A DNA stretch of 8,215 bases, taken from Veillonellaceae bacterium (GTDB lineage Bacteria; Bacillota_C; Negativicutes; UBA1444). A model generated the notes under the pieces. It saw nothing but the letters and a program-made list of their open reading frames with translations, was not told the DNA's origin and did no database searches. The DNA lies in assembly GCA_012798135.1 (NCBI GenBank), contig JAAZNU010000032.1, forward strand, positions 1-8,215, read 5' to 3'. The stretch's first letter is position 1; every line of letters begins with the position of its first letter. This document shows, piece after piece, positions 5,371-8,215 of the stretch. Made by a program: the position numbers and the translations under genes.

Positions 5371-6966
5371 TTATGCTGTGATTTCCGTACCGCTCCTGAA
5401 CCGGAAGGTAATTGAGCTATCCTGAGCCACCGTGGCGGTGTCGATGACTGCCAACCACAACTTTTCATCAAACTCGGTGATGACAAGCGGTCGGATTGCG
5501 ATGTCCCTGATGAAGGATTCGATGGTTTTTGCCTTACCGATCCGGTCCCGCTTGGCGGCTTCCAATTCATCCACACGTTTTGAGGCTCTGTGGTGGCGCT
5601 CAAGGTAAGCATTGTTGCGTTCCGACCATTCTGTCTGGTTGACGGCTGTTCGGGCGTTCTCGAGGACGGCATTGCGTGAAAGTGCGGTTACTACTTCGAG
5701 CTCGCTATGCAGTTCAACAAGTTCAGCGTCAATCGCAGTGGTGTCACAAATGACGCCCTGCACCAGCCGGCAGTCTTCAATCAATCCGTTGCGGTTGATC
5801 ATCAGCTTGTTGAAAGCTGCGAGGAAACGGGCTTTAATCTCATCCTCGGTGATGTGGGGCGTTTGGCAGCCGTTACCGGGCTTGCCGAGCCTTTTATACT
5901 TGTCATTACACCGCCAGATCTCTTTGCGATAAGTCTTATCGCTCTTATAGCTTCCCCAGACCTTCTTGCCGAAATGGCCACCGCAGTCGGCGCAAACAAG
6001 CCTTGACGCAAAAATGCTCGTGGTACTTGTGGGGCGGCCGAGCTTTTTTCGCCGCTCAATCTCAAGTTGAACTGCATCAAACTCATCAGGCTCGATGATG
6101 GCGGGATGGCTGTCCTCGACATAGTATTGCTGCACCTGGCCCGTGTTTTTGACCATCTTCTTAGTAAGAAAGTCGGCGCAGTAAGTTTTTTGCATAAGGG
6201 CATGACCTTTATACTTTTCATTCGTCAGTATGGACTGCACCACGCTCGCCTGCCACTTCTTTTTTCCGGCGGGTGAGGGAAGGGCATGCTGCTCGAGGTA
6301 TTTGGCGATTGCCGAGAATGTCTTGCCTTCCATATAGAATCGAAAAATAAGCCGCACAATCTCAGCTTCGGCGGGAACTATCTTCGGCAAGCCGTCTTCG
6401 CCCTTTTCGTAACCGAGAAATTGTGCGTAGGGCAGGGTGACTTTACCATCTGCCATACGCTTGCGCTGCCCCCAAGTCACGTTTTCCGAAATGGAGCGGC
6501 TTTCTTCTTGTGCCAGGCTGCTCATAATGGTAATCAGCAATTCGCCCTTGCTGTCGAGGGTGTAAATATTTTCTTTCTCGAACCAAACCTCGCAACCGAC
6601 CTCTTTCAATTTGCGAACGGTGGTTAGGCTGTCCACCGTGTTTCGGGCAAAACGGCTCACTGATTTTGTAACGAGCAATTCAAATTTGCCCGACAAGCCA
6701 TCGGCGACCATCTGCTTGAACCCTTCGCGCCGTTTGGTATTAACTGCTGAAATGCCCTCGTCCGTGTATATGGTGATGAACTCCCAATCAGCCCGCCCTT
6801 GAATTAACTTGGTATAGTAGTCCACCTGCGCTTCATAGCTGGTAAGCTGTTCTTCACTGTCTGTGCTGACCCTTGCGTAAGCGGCGACGCGCCGTCTGAA
6901 CTCGGGGTTTTTACATTGCGCCGAGAGGACGGAATCGGTGGCGGGGATAACTCTCACATTAGCCAT
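5371..6966 (-). CDS. Large serine recombinase (site-specific integrase/resolvase family)
   Basis: A DNA recombinase that cuts and rejoins att-type sites through a 5'-phosphoserine link, of the kind that moves prophages and conjugative or mobilizable elements. It is complete at 531 aa. The resolvase catalytic domain (about 26-170) has YARVST with nucleophile Ser34, YTDEGISA (67-74) and SVSRFARNT (102-110) with Arg105 and Arg108. The Recombinase domain follows (about 178-290). A zinc ribbon has Cys325, Cys328, Cys353 and Cys367. A Glu/Lys/Arg-rich probable coiled coil spans about 410-485, and the C-terminus FRFRSGTEI is usual for the family. GGAGGG lies 11 nt before the ATG. It diverges from abfD and faces tRNA-Leu. 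No excisionase, relaxase, phage or cargo gene is adjacent, so it is either an element end or an orphan. No frameshift or lost catalytic residue is seen. Confidence 0.95.
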   Translation of the reverse strand: MANVRVIPATDSVLSAQCKNPEFRRRVAAYARVSTDSEEQLTSYEAQVDYYTKLIQGRADWEFITIYTDEGISAVNTKRREGFKQMVADGLSGKFELLVTKSVSRFARNTVDSLTTVRKLKEVGCEVWFEKENIYTLDSKGELLITIMSSLAQEESRSISENVTWGQRKRMADGKVTLPYAQFLGYEKGEDGLPKIVPAEAEIVRLIFRFYMEGKTFSAIAKYLEQHALPSPAGKKKWQASVVQSILTNEKYKGHALMQKTYCADFLTKKMVKNTGQVQQYYVEDSHPAIIEPDEFDAVQLEIERRKKLGRPTSTTSIFASRLVCADCGGHFGKKVWGSYKSDKTYRKEIWRCNDKYKRLGKPGNGCQTPHITEDEIKARFLAAFNKLMINRNGLIEDCRLVQGVICDTTAIDAELVELHSELEVVTALSRNAVLENARTAVNQTEWSERNNAYLERHHRASKRVDELEAAKRDRIGKAKTIESFIRDIAIRPLVITEFDEKLWLAVIDTATVAQDSSITFRFRSGTEITA

Positions 6967-7060
6967 TTTTGCCGCATCCCTCCAAAGCTTTCTCTCGGGC
7001 GGCTATAAAATGGATTGAATTCATGGTTTTAGCTCGAAAAAAGATGAGGAGGGAAAAACC
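6967..7060. promoter_or_regulatory. Divergent intergenic region between recombinase and abfD
   Basis: This 94-bp gap holds the ribosome binding sites of both divergent genes: GGAGGG on the minus strand at 6978-6983 and AGGAGGG on the plus strand at 7047-7053. A TATAAAAT stretch (7004-7011) could be a -10 for abfD, but I find no matching -35 at normal spacing. Promoters for both genes must lie here or, for abfD, may have been replaced when the recombinase arrived. Confidence 0.45.
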
Positions 7061-8215
7061 ATGCCAAGGATGACTGGGGCTCAATATGAAGAGAGCCTAA
7101 GAAAAATGAATTTTAAAGTATATTTGCAAGGAGAACGGGTAGCCAACCCCGTGGACCATCCGATTATCCGTCCCTCGATGAATTCGGTCAAGGCTACCTA
7201 CGAACTGGCCGAGAAGCCTGAATATGAAGAGCTGATGACGGCGACCTCCCACCTGAGCGGCAAGAAAATCAACCGATTCTGCCATTTGCATCAGAGCACC
7301 GACGACTTGGTCAAAAAAGTGAAAATGCAACGACTGCTGGGCCAGAAAACTGGTGCCTGTTTCCAACGCTGCGTAGGAATGGATGCCATCAATGCCGTGG
7401 ATAGTGTGACCTTTGAAATGGATAAGAAGCTGGGGACCTCCTACCATGACCGCTTTATCCAGTTTTTGACCCGGATGCAGGAAGAAGACTGGACGGTGGA
7501 CGGCGCCATGACCGATCCCAAAGGGGATCGCGGGTTGTCACCAAGTCAACAGGCTGACCCGGATCTGTTTGTTCATGTTGTAGAAAAACGGGCGGACGGG
7601 ATCGTGGTCCGCGGCGCGAAATGCCACCAGACCGGCGCGCTCAATTCCCACTGGATTTTGATCATGCCGACCATCAGCATGACGAAAGAGGATGCGGACT
7701 ATGCCGTGTCGTTCGTGGCCCCGGCCGACGCCGAGGGTATCTTCTACATCTATGGTCGTCAGTCCTGCGATACGCGCAAACTCGAAGATGGCGACATCGA
7801 TGTCGGCAACAAGCAGTTCGGCGGTCATGAAGCCTTGATGGTGTTCGACGATCTTTTCATTCCGTGGGAAAACGTCCTTATGTGCGGCGAATATGAATTC
7901 AGCGGGGCGCTGGTGGAGCGGTTCGCCGGCTATCACCGCCAGAGCTATGGCGGCTGCAAGGTTGGCGTAGGCGACGTACTGATCGGTGCGGCGGCGTTGG
8001 CGGCAGACTACAATGGCGCCGCAAAGGCATCTCATCTGAAAGACAAACTCATTGAGATGATTCATTTGAACGAAACGCTCTATTCGTCCGGCATCGCCTG
8101 CTCGGCCGAGGGAGCGCCGACCGCATCGGGCACCTATCTGATCGATCTGATGCTGGCCAATGTCTGCAAGCAGAACGTGACGCGATTCCCGTACGAAATC
8201 GCCCGGTTGGCCGAA
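7061..8215 (+). CDS. abfD: 4-hydroxybutyryl-CoA dehydratase/vinylacetyl-CoA delta-isomerase, 3' end beyond window
   Basis: Dehydrates 4-hydroxybutyryl-CoA to crotonyl-CoA through a ketyl radical, using FAD and a [4Fe-4S] cluster; it acts in 4-aminobutyrate/succinate fermentation in clostridia. The first 385 codons are present, of roughly 490 in the family, and the frame is open to the window end. From memory it aligns closely with Clostridium aminobutyricum AbfD. Cluster ligands are all in place: Cys100 and Cys104 (QKTGACFQRC), His292 and Cys299 (YHRQSYGGCK). Other active-site residues match as well: Thr191, Glu257, Tyr296 and Lys300. The C-terminal Glu (455 in C. aminobutyricum) is outside the window. 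The wider 4-hydroxyphenylacetate hydroxylase family lacks these cysteines. The ATG at 7061 has AGGAGGG 7 nt upstream; ATG at 7070 is a weaker alternative. Partner genes, if any, lie downstream. Confidence 0.95.
   Translation, partial: MPRMTGAQYEESLRKMNFKVYLQGERVANPVDHPIIRPSMNSVKATYELAEKPEYEELMTATSHLSGKKINRFCHLHQSTDDLVKKVKMQRLLGQKTGACFQRCVGMDAINAVDSVTFEMDKKLGTSYHDRFIQFLTRMQEEDWTVDGAMTDPKGDRGLSPSQQADPDLFVHVVEKRADGIVVRGAKCHQTGALNSHWILIMPTISMTKEDADYAVSFVAPADAEGIFYIYGRQSCDTRKLEDGDIDVGNKQFGGHEALMVFDDLFIPWENVLMCGEYEFSGALVERFAGYHRQSYGGCKVGVGDVLIGAAALAADYNGAAKASHLKDKLIEMIHLNETLYSSGIACSAEGAPTASGTYLIDLMLANVCKQNVTRFPYEIARLAE

Noticed and set aside
5240..5425. 61-codon plus-strand open frame starting at TTG in the repeat region
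   Set aside because: No ribosome binding site; runs through the recombinase terminator and into the recombinase 3' end on the opposite strand.
7097..8065. Minus-strand open frames opposite abfD
   Set aside because: abfD is strongly supported by conserved cofactor ligands in the plus-strand frame; the antisense frames show no motif.
1..8215. CRISPR array, insertion sequence or toxin-antitoxin module
   Set aside because: No regularly spaced repeats, no DDE transposase and no paired small genes were seen on either strand.

Overview
The window reads as a chromosomal segment of an anaerobic, fermentative bacterium. The evidence is strong AGGAGG-type ribosome binding sites, a TTG start, an IlvD of the oxygen-sensitive ([4Fe-4S], E. 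coli/B. subtilis-like) cysteine pattern, a TRAP transporter, and a 4-hydroxybutyryl-CoA dehydratase, which is a radical Fe-S flavoenzyme of strict anaerobes. The best guess is a Bacillota member, perhaps Negativicutes/Sporomusaceae because TRAP systems and a moderately high G+C content are common there. That placement is inference only.

Layout. (1) Positions 1-180 hold the tail of a tRNA cluster: a partial tRNA-Phe(GAA), a complete tRNA-Gly(GCC) and a rho-independent terminator. (2) An AT-rich leader of about 220 nt, with a GntR-operator-like palindrome, precedes ilvD (TTG start at 404). IlvD makes the 2-keto acid precursors of valine and isoleucine. (3) 46 nt later comes a tripartite TRAP transporter, dctP-dctQ-dctM (lipoprotein binding protein, small 4-TM subunit, large permease). 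Gaps are short and dctQ/dctM overlap by ATGA, so ilvD-dctPQM is probably one co-directional transcription unit. (4) A tRNA-Leu(UAA) gene follows, with its own textbook promoter and terminator.

(5) Positions 5129-5370 are noncoding. They carry a conspicuous 19-bp inverted repeat plus a third copy of its inner motif, and a terminator for the gene arriving from the other strand. (6) A complete large serine recombinase lies on the minus strand (5371-6966). It has catalytic Ser34, a zinc ribbon and a C-terminal coiled coil, and no other mobile-element gene is visible beside it. (7) Diverging from it is abfD (4-hydroxybutyryl-CoA dehydratase/vinylacetyl-CoA isomerase), whose first 385 codons are in the window before the window edge cuts it. 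All cofactor ligands expected in this part are present.

The metabolic genes suggest uptake of small organic acids by TRAP and a 4-hydroxybutyrate/crotonyl-CoA branch. No direct functional link between ilvD, dctPQM and abfD can be shown from sequence. Every protein-coding gene belongs to a known family, and I see no clearly new system. The least explained items are the repeat cluster next to the orphan recombinase and the ilvD-TRAP linkage.
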